From NCBI GenBank assembly GCA_016927755.1, contig JAFGLZ010000026.1:62001-126000 (forward strand): 64,000 nucleotides of DNA, given 5' to 3'. Below, one piece after another: positions 43,510-52,273 of this stretch. The notes under the pieces were generated by a model that was given only the letters and a program-made list of their open reading frames with translations, was not told where the DNA came from and ran no database searches. Numbering within the stretch: the stretch's first letter is position 1; each line of letters begins with the position of its first letter. The stretch comes from Phycisphaerae bacterium (lineage in GTDB: Bacteria > Planctomycetota > Phycisphaerae > UBA1845 > JAFGLZ01). The translations under genes and the position numbers were made by a program.

Positions 43510-45852
43510 TCACTCGACCGCCAGCGAATACAGCGACACGCTCAGCGGCGGGACGGTGAGTTTGTCCTTCACGCCGTCGCACGCCTTCTCTTCGATTTTC
43601 ACGTTCTGCGGCTTGCCCGGATCATTGTAGGCCATCGGGTCGGTTCCGGCGATCAGCCACAGGCGCCCCTGGCCGGTTAACTTCGCGCCTCGGATCGATA
43701 GCGACAGCGTCATCGCCTCGCTCATGGGGTTGACGACGGCGATGGTCAGGGCCTTTCGGTCCTTGGTCCAGGCGGCCGCGACGTCGAGCGGCATCGCCTC
43801 GCCCGTCACGGTCACCGGCAGTACGCCGTAATGGCGACGGTAGAGCTTCAGGGGCAGGCCGGTCGTGGCCCAGCCGGCCGCGGTCTTGGTCGTCTTGATG
43901 CAGCCGATGACGTTGACGGTCTGGGCGTAGTTGGCCATCGAGATGATGTCGGTGCATCGCGAGAACTCGTTCAACCCCATGGCCACGCCGAGGGCGTCCT
44001 TCAGGAAGTACCGCGGGCCGATCTGGCCGTAGAGCTCCGGGCCGTACCAGTAGTTCCACTCGTCCATGGCGATGCGGATGTCCTTGCCCTTGAGCGCGTC
44101 GATCTTCTTGCGGTATCGGCGGTGGGCGCGGGCCTTGTTCCGGACGCAGTCCCGCAACTGCGCCACGTGCGAAAGGACGCCGGGCTTCTGGCCGCAATAG
44201 AAATGCTCGCTGACCAGGTCCATGTGTCCGGCGCACTTGGCCATCATCATCTCGGACCACTTGCCCACCGCGCCGACGGCGACGACCTTGATCCGCGGGT
44301 CTTCCTTGCGCATGGCGTCGACGAAGGCGTTGTGCTTCTCGACGTACTTCTCGAGCGGCATGTGCCCGAGCTGCCAGTTGCCGTACATCTCGTTGCCGAT
44401 GCCCCACCAGATGACGTTGTAGGGCTCCGCATGTCCGTTGTCGGCTCGGAGCTTTCCCATGGGCGTGTCCGCAGCACCGTTGGCGTATTGGAGCTCCTCG
44501 ACGGCGGTCGTCACGTCGCCCAGGCCCGTATTGACCACGACGAGCGGCTCGGTCTTGATCTCGCGGCAGAAAACCATGAAATCGTCGATGCCGAAATCGT
44601 TGTGCTCGACGCCCTTCCACGCCGGGTTCTTGCGGGGCGGACGCTTGTCGCGCGGGCCGATGCCGTCTTTCCAGTTGTAGCCGCTGACGAAGTTTCCGCC
44701 GGGCCAACGATAGATCGGCGCATCCAGTTCCTTGAGCAGCTTCAGCGTGTCGGCCCGCATGCCGTGGACGTTGTCGGCCGGCATGAGCGAGGCGGTGCCG
44801 ATGCGGAGAGTGCCCTTGCCCTTGCCGACGATGAGGAGTTGCCCATCGTCGGCGCCCTCGCCGGCCTTGAACTTCAGCGGAAACGTCTGGTACGCCTGCG
44901 TCACCTTGTCGATCGTCACCGTCTGGCATTCGGCCAGGCCGGTACCCCAAACCAGCTTGACCTCGACGGGGCCGGCCTGCGGGTCGCCCGCCAGCACAAC
45001 CCGTCCGACGTACTCGCGTCCCTTGACCAGCCCGAGGCCCTTCTGCGAGATGCCATATGCCAGGCCGCCGCCCGGCAACGTGACGCGGGGCGTCTGGTCG
45101 CCGACGTAGGAACCTTCCTTGACCATCGTCACGGCCTCGGGCTCGCCGACCGCCTGCCACGGCGATTCCTTGCCGCCGACGGGGTAGAAGAACTTGCGAT
45201 CCTCCAGCATCTCGGCCCAGATGCCGCCGTAAATGCATCGACCGAGGTGTTCGATGAACTGGCCGTAGATGTAGGGGTTGATCGGCTCGCCCGTCTTGGT
45301 CGCGTCGATCGTGACGGACGGTTTGAACTCCTTCGCGGAGATCAGCTCCAGCTTGACGTCGTCGTACCACGCCTGACCCGTGGCCAGGCCCCAGCCGCCG
45401 AACAGGCAGTTGAGATCCAGCGTGTCCCTCTCGCCGGTGTCGAAGACGACCTCGACCCGCTTCCAGTCGTTCGTGCCCGTCAGGGCGGGGGTCTCGGCCG
45501 TGCGGAGCTGATGGACGTTGATGAGCGCCCCCCTGCCCGTGGTCGGCTTGAGGTCCTTGGTCTTGATCCAACCGGAGAGACGGTAGGTTGCGTTGGGCCG
45601 GACGGAGACGAACGACTCCCAACTCAGATCGCCGCCGGCGTCCGAGCTGATCTTGAGGCTGCGTTTACCGGTGTGACCGTTCTCGGCGTGCTCGAATGTG
45701 CCCTTGCCATTCCAGGTATGCGGCTTCCAGCCTGTGGGCGTCTTTCCGTCGCTCTGCTCGAACGACGCGTTGGGCACCTCGCTCGCCCGCGCCACGGGGC
45801 CCATGCCCAGAACCAAGACCACCGCGAAGCCCGCTACGAATCGGCTCGACAT
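43510..45852 (-). CDS. Alpha-L-arabinofuranosidase (GH51)
   Basis: A 780-residue secreted enzyme. Start ATG 45852 with GGAGGA 9 nt upstream, followed by a signal peptide (FVAGFAVVLVLGMGPVARA); a longer frame reaches 45999. An N-terminal jelly-roll CBM4-like domain (about 25-170) precedes the GH51 core (about 185-600): YGQFIEHLGRCIYGGIWAEM, acid/base Glu in WWGIGNEMYGNWQ and nucleophile Glu in RIAMDEWNYWYG. A C-terminal beta-sandwich follows. It removes terminal arabinofuranose from arabinan or arabinoxylan. A LacI-type palindrome sits 68-83 nt upstream of the start. Confidence 0.9.
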   Translation of the reverse strand: MSSRFVAGFAVVLVLGMGPVARASEVPNASFEQSDGKTPTGWKPHTWNGKGTFEHAENGHTGKRSLKISSDAGGDLSWESFVSVRPNATYRLSGWIKTKDLKPTTGRGALINVHQLRTAETPALTGTNDWKRVEVVFDTGERDTLDLNCLFGGWGLATGQAWYDDVKLELISAKEFKPSVTIDATKTGEPINPYIYGQFIEHLGRCIYGGIWAEMLEDRKFFYPVGGKESPWQAVGEPEAVTMVKEGSYVGDQTPRVTLPGGGLAYGISQKGLGLVKGREYVGRVVLAGDPQAGPVEVKLVWGTGLAECQTVTIDKVTQAYQTFPLKFKAGEGADDGQLLIVGKGKGTLRIGTASLMPADNVHGMRADTLKLLKELDAPIYRWPGGNFVSGYNWKDGIGPRDKRPPRKNPAWKGVEHNDFGIDDFMVFCREIKTEPLVVVNTGLGDVTTAVEELQYANGAADTPMGKLRADNGHAEPYNVIWWGIGNEMYGNWQLGHMPLEKYVEKHNAFVDAMRKEDPRIKVVAVGAVGKWSEMMMAKCAGHMDLVSEHFYCGQKPGVLSHVAQLRDCVRNKARAHRRYRKKIDALKGKDIRIAMDEWNYWYGPELYGQIGPRYFLKDALGVAMGLNEFSRCTDIISMANYAQTVNVIGCIKTTKTAAGWATTGLPLKLYRRHYGVLPVTVTGEAMPLDVAAAWTKDRKALTIAVVNPMSEAMTLSLSIRGAKLTGQGRLWLIAGTDPMAYNDPGKPQNVKIEEKACDGVKDKLTVPPLSVSLYSLAVE

Positions 45853-46173
45853 GATGTGATCATCCTCCAACGGATCGACAGCCCCCTGGCCCATTCGATC
45901 GGACTGGCCACGCGATTCTCGGGAAGCGTTTCCCGGCGGCAGAAGCGCCCTCGGCGTCCCACGTCCAGGCTGGCTATGGTCCTGCCCATCGCGGGCCAAT
46001 GCAAGTCCGAATGACGGTTCGCAGCCCGGACGGACGCGGCGATCGGGGGGAATCGATCCGGGGGACTTGCGCGTATTCGCCCGTTCGGGACTGGACAGAC
46101 GGGCCCGAGCACACGATGATGAGGGCCACTTGGGCAGGTTTCGACGTTTGACTTCTAGCAGGAGGATCAGCTC
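45853..46173. other. Divergent intergenic region
   Basis: 320 nt between the arabinofuranosidase (minus) and the small PHA-like gene (plus), so it holds both promoters. The palindrome at 45920-45935 is listed separately; I could not place a convincing -35/-10 pair for either gene. Confidence 0.5.
45920..45935. promoter_or_regulatory. LacI-type operator-like palindrome
   Basis: CGGGAAGCGTTTCCCG, with a central CG and GGGAA/TTCCC arms, matches the general form of LacI/GalR-family operators. The central half-sites differ by one base pair. It is placed to control the arabinofuranosidase. No LacI regulator is encoded in the window. Confidence 0.4.
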
Positions 46174-46467
46174 GTGAGCGAACCGTTCCTGGTCTTAGAG
46201 CATGAGCACGGGATGGACAAGGAAGCCAGCAAGAAGCACCTGACGGACAAGGTGGCGACGAACACGTACAGCATTGCCGGCAACCAGGTCAAGATCACCT
46301 GGGAAGGCGAGAAGGCGAACGTCTCGGTCGCCGGCGCCAGCGGGCACATCGACTTCCTGGACAACAAGGCCGTTCTGACGGTCACGGAGGTCCCCTTCGC
46401 CTTTCGTCCGATGAAGGGCATGATCGAGGGGCAGATCCGCGGCCTGATGAAACAGATCTACGGCTAG
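46174..46467 (+). CDS. Small PHA-granule-type protein (PF09650-like)
   Basis: A 97-residue protein starting GTG 46174, 8 nt after AGGAGG. N-terminal part LVLEHEHGMDKEASKKHLTD, then alternating strands (QVKITWEGEKANVSVAGASG) and a C-terminal amphipathic stretch EVPFAFRPMKGMIEGQIRGL. This matches the plan of the polyhydroxyalkanoic-acid-system protein family found in many proteobacteria and planctomycetes. Its function is unknown. It is followed by a strong hairpin terminator, so it is a single-gene unit. Confidence 0.6.
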   Translation: MSEPFLVLEHEHGMDKEASKKHLTDKVATNTYSIAGNQVKITWEGEKANVSVAGASGHIDFLDNKAVLTVTEVPFAFRPMKGMIEGQIRGLMKQIYG

Positions 46468-46505
46468 GCCCCATCCGATACCATACACGTGCATGTATGG
46501 CGAGC

Positions 46506-46542
46506 CGCCGCGCACGCGATCAGCGAGTGCGCGGCGTGTTTT
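46506..46542 (+). terminator. Rho-independent-type hairpin
   Basis: Perfect 10-bp stem CGCCGCGCAC (46506-46515) and GTGCGCGGCG (46527-46536) with an 11-nt loop, followed by TGTTTT. It lies 38 nt after the PHA-like stop. A second small palindrome CCATACA/TGTATGG (46481-46500) precedes it. Confidence 0.75.
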
Positions 46543-46581
46543 GCCATCTAGGCCTCTGGTCACGCCTGTGGAGCCGCTTCG

Positions 46582-47667
46582 ATGAAGCTCCGCGAGCAGG
46601 GCCCAGACCGACTTGTAGGCCGTAGAGACCTCGGCGGCCACCACCCGGTATGGGCGGTTTTGGGCTCTCTCTCGACGAGTGCACTCGTCTATCTCATATT
46701 CGAGAATGGGGGTATCGTCGCCGCAGTCTTCTGCGTCACGTTGCTTGCGCTCTTCCACTGGGCCCGTGAGGGATTCACCATCGATCGATGGAGACGGCTG
46801 GTCACCACCTGGTGGGGCTTTGGGGTCCCCCTCCGCTCGAAAGAGCGCTCGCTTGACGGGTGCAACGAAGTCAGCCTCAGCTCAGAGGAAGCTGACGATC
46901 ATGGCGGAGGCACCGTTGTCGTCTACCCGGTGCGGATCCAAGGAACCACCGACCCAATCCCGATCTCCGAACCGCGCAAGTACGAAGAGGCACGCTGTCT
47001 CGCACGTCGGATCGCCTGCTTCCTCGGCCTGCCCATGGTCGAGACGTGCGGAGGAAACGTCGTTCGAATCGAGGCTAACCAGCTCGACCTGCCGCTTCGT
47101 GAGCAAATTGCAGCCACGGATCAGGATGTAACCTGGGCCGAACCGCCCTCCCGCATGCGATGTGCTTACCAGATCCGAGGCGACTCGATCACGATCGAAA
47201 TCCCACGAAAGAGGATGACGCTCCGCAGCGCCGTCGGGACCGGGTTGGTCGCCATGGCTCTCCTGGCGTTTGCACCAGCATTCTGGTTCGCAACCAAGAA
47301 TGCGCCGAAGGAGAGAATCGCCGCGATGGGTCGCGTGTGCGCTACCCTTGGATGTGCTTCAATGTCCCTGGTTGCGCTGGCGTCGGGAATCCACGCGTGC
47401 CTCAAGCGGACGACCGTCGACGCCTCGCCGAAGGAACTCCGCATCCGAAGCCGCGGTCTCTGGACGAAAACCGACGTGATTCCCACGGGCGAACTGCTGG
47501 AACTCGTCGTCAAGCTCCCCGACGGGCAGAAGGGGAATCACCACGAGCGATCACTTATCGCTCGGAGTGGCGACAAGTCAATCGAGGTTGACCTGAGCGA
47601 GCATCCGCGACAAGAATTGGAGTGGATCCGATCCGCCGTCCTTTACGTCGTCACAGGTGGAGCTTGA
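46582..47667 (+). CDS. Membrane protein with PH-like domains, tandem paralogue 1
   Basis: A 361-residue protein of unknown function. Two membrane-helix pairs (about 25-60 and 215-265) are each followed by a soluble segment of similar pattern, suggesting an internal duplication; the second ends RELLELVVKL-like near ELLELVVKLPDG. Motifs such as REGFTIDRWRRLVTTWWGFG followed by VPLRSKERSLDG resemble bacterial PH-domain proteins. It ends AVLYVVTGGA. It is the partner of the next gene, with about 30-35% similarity by eye (MKLREQGPDRL versus MRLREIGPDRL at the start). Confidence 0.6.
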   Translation: MKLREQGPDRLVGRRDLGGHHPVWAVLGSLSTSALVYLIFENGGIVAAVFCVTLLALFHWAREGFTIDRWRRLVTTWWGFGVPLRSKERSLDGCNEVSLSSEEADDHGGGTVVVYPVRIQGTTDPIPISEPRKYEEARCLARRIACFLGLPMVETCGGNVVRIEANQLDLPLREQIAATDQDVTWAEPPSRMRCAYQIRGDSITIEIPRKRMTLRSAVGTGLVAMALLAFAPAFWFATKNAPKERIAAMGRVCATLGCASMSLVALASGIHACLKRTTVDASPKELRIRSRGLWTKTDVIPTGELLELVVKLPDGQKGNHHERSLIARSGDKSIEVDLSEHPRQELEWIRSAVLYVVTGGA

Positions 47668-47697
47668 GGTGTAGGTCCTTCTTGGGGAGTCCGGCCC

Positions 47698-48837
47698 ATG
47701 AGACTTCGAGAGATCGGTCCGGACCGGCTTGCAGGTCGCTCAGGAGGGGGCTGCTTGGCCGTCTTCGGGCTGCCGTTCCTCATTGCCGGCGTGGCGTTCA
47801 CGATTGCCGCGCTGTCCGGCGAGGTCAAGCAGACCGGTACGAACGAACCCGCCCCGCTCTACTTCGCGGTCCCCTTTGGGCTCCTCTTCGCCACGGTCGG
47901 AGCCGTTCTGGTCTTCGGGCGCCGGGGCGTCGTTCTCGATCGACGGAACCGTGAGCTGACGACCTGGTACGGGCTGATGGTGCCCATCAAGTCCAAGCGC
48001 CGATCGCTCGATGGCTTCAACGAGGTCGGCCTGACCAAGGAAGTCCGCCAGAGTCAGAAGTCCTCGTACACCTGCTTCCCTGTCCGCCTGACGGGCTCGC
48101 CGGAACCGTTTCTCATCGAGGAGCCCCGGGAGTATCAGCAGTCGCGCCGCCAGGCCGAACGGGTGGCCAAGTTCCTCGACCTGCCGATGGTCGACAAGAG
48201 CAGCGGCCAGGCGGTTCGGCGCGAGGCCGATCAGCTCGACGAGTCGCTGCGGGATCAGATCGCCCGAACCAGACATGACATCCAGTGGCCGGAGTTGCCG
48301 GCCGACAGCAAGATCACCTATGAGACCGAGGGCAGCGCCGTGCGGATTCACATCCCGCCGCCAGGCCTCGGGCTGCTGCACAAGCTGGCGCTGGGCGGGA
48401 GCCTGCTCCTGGGACTCATCCTCGTGTTTTGGATTCGCTCCACGGGGGCCGTACAGTTCCTGCTGCCCGAGAGCGCGCGCCTTCCCGCGTTTGTCGCGAT
48501 CTTCCTGCTGCCCATCGTCCTGATCGGGCTGCGCGTCGCCCTGCGCGGACTCAGCCGGGTGGAGATCCACGCCTCGCCGAGCGAGCTTCGCGTGACGTCT
48601 CGCGGCGTGATCCGCCGCACGCAACGGATCCCGACCGACGAGCTGGAGGAACTGACCGTCGCCAGACCGAAGGCCTCGCGCGCGGACCTGCCGGCGATCC
48701 TGGCCATGTTCTTCGGAACGGGGACGCTGACGGCCCGAAGCGATCGGCGATCGATCACGCTCCCGCTCAACGTGACGCCCGAGGAGATGGACTGGCTTGG
48801 CGACGCGGTTCTTTACGTCGTCACGGGCGCGGCCTGA
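47698..48837 (+). CDS. Membrane protein with PH-like domains, tandem paralogue 2
   Basis: A 379-residue protein paralogous to the one 30 nt upstream. Two helix pairs (about 20-80 and 218-290) are followed by GRRGVVLDRRNRELTTWYGL-type and VEIHASPSELRVTSRGVIRR-type soluble domains, which resemble each other, and by VPIKSKRRSLDGFNEVGLTK. It ends AVLYVVTGAA. The PH-like assignment is my pattern judgement. Gene order suggests a membrane accessory of the ABC exporter that follows 90 nt later, but nothing proves a functional link. Confidence 0.6.
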   Translation: MRLREIGPDRLAGRSGGGCLAVFGLPFLIAGVAFTIAALSGEVKQTGTNEPAPLYFAVPFGLLFATVGAVLVFGRRGVVLDRRNRELTTWYGLMVPIKSKRRSLDGFNEVGLTKEVRQSQKSSYTCFPVRLTGSPEPFLIEEPREYQQSRRQAERVAKFLDLPMVDKSSGQAVRREADQLDESLRDQIARTRHDIQWPELPADSKITYETEGSAVRIHIPPPGLGLLHKLALGGSLLLGLILVFWIRSTGAVQFLLPESARLPAFVAIFLLPIVLIGLRVALRGLSRVEIHASPSELRVTSRGVIRRTQRIPTDELEELTVARPKASRADLPAILAMFFGTGTLTARSDRRSITLPLNVTPEEMDWLGDAVLYVVTGAA

Positions 48838-48927
48838 ACCACCTCGGCAAGGCGTCCCGCGTCCCGACTACGCCCCTTGCATCCGTCCATCCCAGAACAT
48901 ACAAGGACGTCGGGAGAAGTAGACCAC

Positions 48928-49698
48928 ATGATCCAGGCCGAGCGCCTTTCCAAGCTGTTCCCCCATCCCGAGGGCGGCGAGATTCGCGCCGTCGACGGGC
49001 TGACGTTCCACGTGGCGCCGGGGGAGATCTACGGCCTGCTCGGCCCGAACGGGGCGGGCAAGACGACCACGCTGCGGATCCTCTCCGGCCTGATCCGACC
49101 GACGGGCGGGCGGGCGATCCTGAACGGACATGACGTCGTGACCGATCTGGACGGCGTCAAGCGATCCATCGGCTTCATGACGGCCAACACCGGGCTCTAT
49201 CAGCGGCTGAGCCCGCGCGAGCTCCTGGCCTACTTCGCGGAACTGCACGGCATGGATCGCGCGCGGGGACGCCGCCGCATCGACGAGCTGATCGACCTCG
49301 TCGGCATGGCCGACTTCGCGGACCTGCGGTGCGGAGGGTTGTCCACGGGCCAGCGGCAGCGGACGAATATCGCGCGGGCGCTCGTGGCCGATCCGCCGAT
49401 CCTGATCCTCGACGAGCCGACGCTCGGCCTGGACGTCTTGACGAACCGCGTGATCGTCGAGTTCATTCGCCGGGAGGGAAGCCAGGGCAAGGCGGTTCTG
49501 CTCTCCACGCACCGCATGGGTGAGGCCGAGTCGCTGTGCGATCGGATCGGCCTGATCCATCACGGCCGGCTGATCGCCGAGGGCACGTTCGCGGACCTCC
49601 AACGGCAATCGGGCGAGGAGCGTCTCGGCGACATCTTCCTGCGGATGGTCGAGCTGGCCGACGCGAATACGAATGGAGTGCTGGAGGAACGGGCGTGA
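48928..49698 (+). CDS. ABC transporter ATP-binding protein (NatA-like)
   Basis: A 256-residue ATPase starting ATG 48928 behind GGGAGA. Walker A GPNGAGKTTT, signature LSTGQRQRTNIARAL, Walker B ILILDEPTLGLD and the H-loop STHRMGEAE are intact. The next gene encodes its membrane partner and begins 28 nt after the ATPase stop. The family (NatA/CcmA/YhaQ) mostly exports ions, lipids or peptides. Confidence 0.9.
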   Translation: MIQAERLSKLFPHPEGGEIRAVDGLTFHVAPGEIYGLLGPNGAGKTTTLRILSGLIRPTGGRAILNGHDVVTDLDGVKRSIGFMTANTGLYQRLSPRELLAYFAELHGMDRARGRRRIDELIDLVGMADFADLRCGGLSTGQRQRTNIARALVADPPILILDEPTLGLDVLTNRVIVEFIRREGSQGKAVLLSTHRMGEAESLCDRIGLIHHGRLIAEGTFADLQRQSGEERLGDIFLRMVELADANTNGVLEERA

Positions 49699-49726
49699 AT
49701 CGTCCCGTAACCGACACCGGGAACCG

Positions 49727-51874
49727 ATGCGACTAAGCAGAGTCAGCGCGATCTTTCGGAAAGAGCTCACCGACATCGTCCGCGATCGGCGGACGCTGAT
49801 CGGCATGGTCGTCGTGCCGATCATCCTTTACCCCGCGCTCATCCTGACGTTCGGGCCGGCCCACATCGGGCAGACCGAGGCGATGCGTCACGAGCCGTAC
49901 GTCATCGTCGTGCAGGACGCCAAGCAGGGGCGGTGGCTCGAGGAAATCATCCGAGAGACGCTGACGGCGCCGGACCCGAACCATCCCGCCACGACATCGA
50001 GTGCCCCGGCCAGCTCGCAGGCGGCGCCCCACGAGGCCGAGCTGCCTCGCGTGGTGCTGCTGGACAAGAAGGCGTTCAGCGACCCGAATCAGGCTGTCCG
50101 CGCCTCGCGCGACATCCACGTCGGGGTGACGCTCTCGGGCGACCCGAACGCCTGCCGCGAGGGACTCACGCGACTCGACGTGAGGCTCGCCTTCGACTCT
50201 CGCGATCCGCGGAGCATCGAGGCGATGCGCCGCGCCGAGGCCATGTTGTACAAGTACGGATCCCTGCAGCAGCAGCGTCTCCGCCGGCAGATGGTCAAGG
50301 AAATCCCCGCCAAGCAGCTCGACGAACGACTCGCGACGCTGCTGGACCCGGTCTCCATCGAGGCCGAGCCCGTCACCGCCGGCAGCGTCTTCCTCCAGAT
50401 CATGCCCGTGATCCTCGTGCTCATGACCGTGACGGGGGCGATCTACCCGGCGATCGACCTGACGGCGGGCGAGCGCGAGCGGGGTACGCTCGAGACGCTC
50501 ATGGTGGCGCCCGTCCCGACGCTGGAGATCGTGACGGGCAAGTTCCTCGTCGTCATCGTCGTCTCGCTCATCACGGCCCTGCTGAACGTCATCAGCATCG
50601 GCGCGAGCGTCCGGCTGATCCACGTGGAGCAGTCGGTCAACCTGCCCATCGGGCACCTCGTGATCACGCTCCTGGCGATCATCCCACTGAGCATGCTGGC
50701 CGCGGCCGCGCTGATCGCGGTCTGCAGCTTCGCGCGGTCGTTCAAGGAATCGCAGAACTACGTGATGCCGGTGGTCATCGCGGCCGTCATCCCCGCGATC
50801 ATGGGCACGCTGCCGGGCACGACGCTGACCGGGGCCACGCGCGTCGTGCCGATCGAGAACATCGTCGTGCTGGTTCGGGATCTGGCGACCCGTGACACGG
50901 TTCCGTGGACGGACGTGGCGATCGTCCTGCTGTCGACGTGCCTGTACGCGGGCGGCGCGATCGCGGTGGCCTCCCGTCTCTTCGGCCACGAGGCCGTCAC
51001 GTTCGCCGACGCCGGGAGCTACCGGACGCTCTTCCGCCGACAGTTCTTCCGCCCGTCCGCGACGCCGACCGCCGCTCAGGCCCTGCTGACGGTGGCAGTG
51101 CTCTTCCCGATCTGGTTCCACGTGCAGGGCCTCATCGGCTCGACCACCGAGACGGGACAGGCGGCGTCGTTCGTCTGGCTGACGCTGCTGATGGTCCCCA
51201 CACTGGCGTTGCCGGTGGTCCTGCTGTCGATCTACCTCAAGGTGGACCTCCGGAACACGTTCTCGCTCCGAGCGGGGAATGGGCGCGGGTGGCTCGCGGC
51301 GCTGCTGATCGGACTGGGCTCGTGGGCCGTGGCGATCAAGCTCCAGACGCTGCAGGAGAGCGTCCTGCCGATCCCCGAGACGATCCGCGACGCCATGGTC
51401 CAGACGGACCGGGCCATCACGGATCTGCCGCTCCTGGTCGCCCTGCTGTGCGTCGGCGTTCTGCCGGCGGTGTGCGAGGAGACGCTCTTCCGCGGATTCC
51501 TGCTGGCCGGGCTTCGGAGCCGGCTCCGCAAGGGGTGGGCGCTGGTCGGCGTGGCCGTCGTCTTCGCGCTGTATCACGCGCTGATCTACCGGTTCGCGAT
51601 CACCGCCCTGCTGGGCCTGGCGCTGGCGTACCTCTGCTGGCAGTCCCGTTCGATCCTGCCGTGCATGCTCGTCCACGCGATGCACAACGGCGTCGTCGTG
51701 CTCATCAGCCGGTTGGAATCGCTGCGGCGTCTGCTACGGATGGAGGACGTCGCCGAGTCGGGGCTGCCGGCGCACGTCTGGATACCGGCTTGCGTGCTCG
51801 TTCTGCTGGGGGCTGCGCTTCTGGTCAGCGTCGGTACGAAGGAAGCCGAGGCGGCGCCGCCGCCATCACCATGA
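49727..51874 (+). CDS. ABC permease fused to a CPBP-type intramembrane protease
   Basis: A 715-residue protein. The first part (about 1-390) is an ABC-2/NatB-like permease: N-terminal helix, a soluble region of about 180 residues with a Ser/Thr/Ala/Pro-rich linker, then five helices with AGERERGTLETLMVAPVPTL. After a loop, the second part (about 400-700) has seven or so helices and the CPBP/Abi motifs CEETLFRGFL (EExxxR), FALYHALIYRF and LVHAMHNGV, the metal-binding Glu/His set of type II CAAX-like proteases. I use ATG 49727; an upstream in-frame start (49673) overlaps the ATPase. The protease may process an exported product. Confidence 0.85.
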   Translation: MRLSRVSAIFRKELTDIVRDRRTLIGMVVVPIILYPALILTFGPAHIGQTEAMRHEPYVIVVQDAKQGRWLEEIIRETLTAPDPNHPATTSSAPASSQAAPHEAELPRVVLLDKKAFSDPNQAVRASRDIHVGVTLSGDPNACREGLTRLDVRLAFDSRDPRSIEAMRRAEAMLYKYGSLQQQRLRRQMVKEIPAKQLDERLATLLDPVSIEAEPVTAGSVFLQIMPVILVLMTVTGAIYPAIDLTAGERERGTLETLMVAPVPTLEIVTGKFLVVIVVSLITALLNVISIGASVRLIHVEQSVNLPIGHLVITLLAIIPLSMLAAAALIAVCSFARSFKESQNYVMPVVIAAVIPAIMGTLPGTTLTGATRVVPIENIVVLVRDLATRDTVPWTDVAIVLLSTCLYAGGAIAVASRLFGHEAVTFADAGSYRTLFRRQFFRPSATPTAAQALLTVAVLFPIWFHVQGLIGSTTETGQAASFVWLTLLMVPTLALPVVLLSIYLKVDLRNTFSLRAGNGRGWLAALLIGLGSWAVAIKLQTLQESVLPIPETIRDAMVQTDRAITDLPLLVALLCVGVLPAVCEETLFRGFLLAGLRSRLRKGWALVGVAVVFALYHALIYRFAITALLGLALAYLCWQSRSILPCMLVHAMHNGVVVLISRLESLRRLLRMEDVAESGLPAHVWIPACVLVLLGAALLVSVGTKEAEAAPPPSP

Positions 51875-51920
51875 CGGTTTGAGCCAACGACGGGATCGAA
51901 ATCGGGCGGCGGGCTCGTCG

Positions 51921-51965
51921 CATGGGCATCTTGCCCATGAACCGTGCCATGGGCATCTTGTCGAC
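51921..51965. repeat. 19-bp palindromic dispersed repeat, copy 2
   Basis: CATGGGCATCTTGCCCATG (51921-51939), followed by a degenerate second unit CCATGGGCATCTTG (about 51947-51960). The stem differs from copy 1 in that the outer pair is C-A-T rather than C-A-C, with the same TCT loop. Confidence 0.65.
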
Positions 51966-51980
51966 CAAGCGGCTCGCACA

Positions 51981-52140
51981 AATGAATGAACAGTGTGCTC
52001 CTCGAAGACCTTCGATGCACGGTTCATGGCTCTGGCCGTCGGAGACACGATCCCTAACCCGAATTCGTGTCCCCCACCGCTAAAGCGATGGGCCACCCAT
52101 TCTCGGCTATCTGTTCAAACATTCCTGCAGGCAGCTTAGC
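51981..52140 (+). repeat. 160-bp dispersed repeat, copy B
   Basis: The partner of 39579-39738, same length and orientation, about 94% identical. It is followed directly at 52144 by a palindrome of the 19-bp family, whereas copy A is not. Both copies lie between a gene end or start and another gene's end. Confidence 0.85.
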
Positions 52141-52143
52141 CGT

Positions 52144-52170
52144 CACGGGCGAGACGCCCGTGCTACGGTG
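52144..52170. repeat. 19-bp palindromic dispersed repeat, copy 3
   Basis: CACGGGCGAGACGCCCGTG (52144-52162) then CTACGGTG. It directly follows the 160-bp repeat copy B, and the same stem and flank occur at 21581 about 80 nt after the partial third copy, so the two repeat types tend to travel together. Confidence 0.75.
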
Positions 52171-52273
52171 GCGCACGTTCACCCACGATCGCTCATGTCC
52201 TTTACAAGGAAACAGGCAGGCACCCCGATGGATGCCTGCCTGTCTGATTGCGTTGGGTTGAGGCGTCCGGCGC

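Larger units (their letters stand above)
51875..52273. other. Repeat-rich intergenic region
   Basis: About 400 nt between convergent genes. It consists mainly of dispersed repeats: palindrome copy 2, the 160-bp repeat copy B and palindrome copy 3, each listed separately. I see no coding frame of its own. Confidence 0.6.

Noticed and set aside
43831..46014. A 727-residue plus-strand frame across the GH51 gene
   Set aside because: Antisense shadow; the sense frame carries both catalytic Glu motifs.
49733..51685. A 650-residue minus-strand frame across the ABC permease
   Set aside because: Antisense shadow rich in R, D, H and Q; the sense frame has membrane helices and CPBP motifs.
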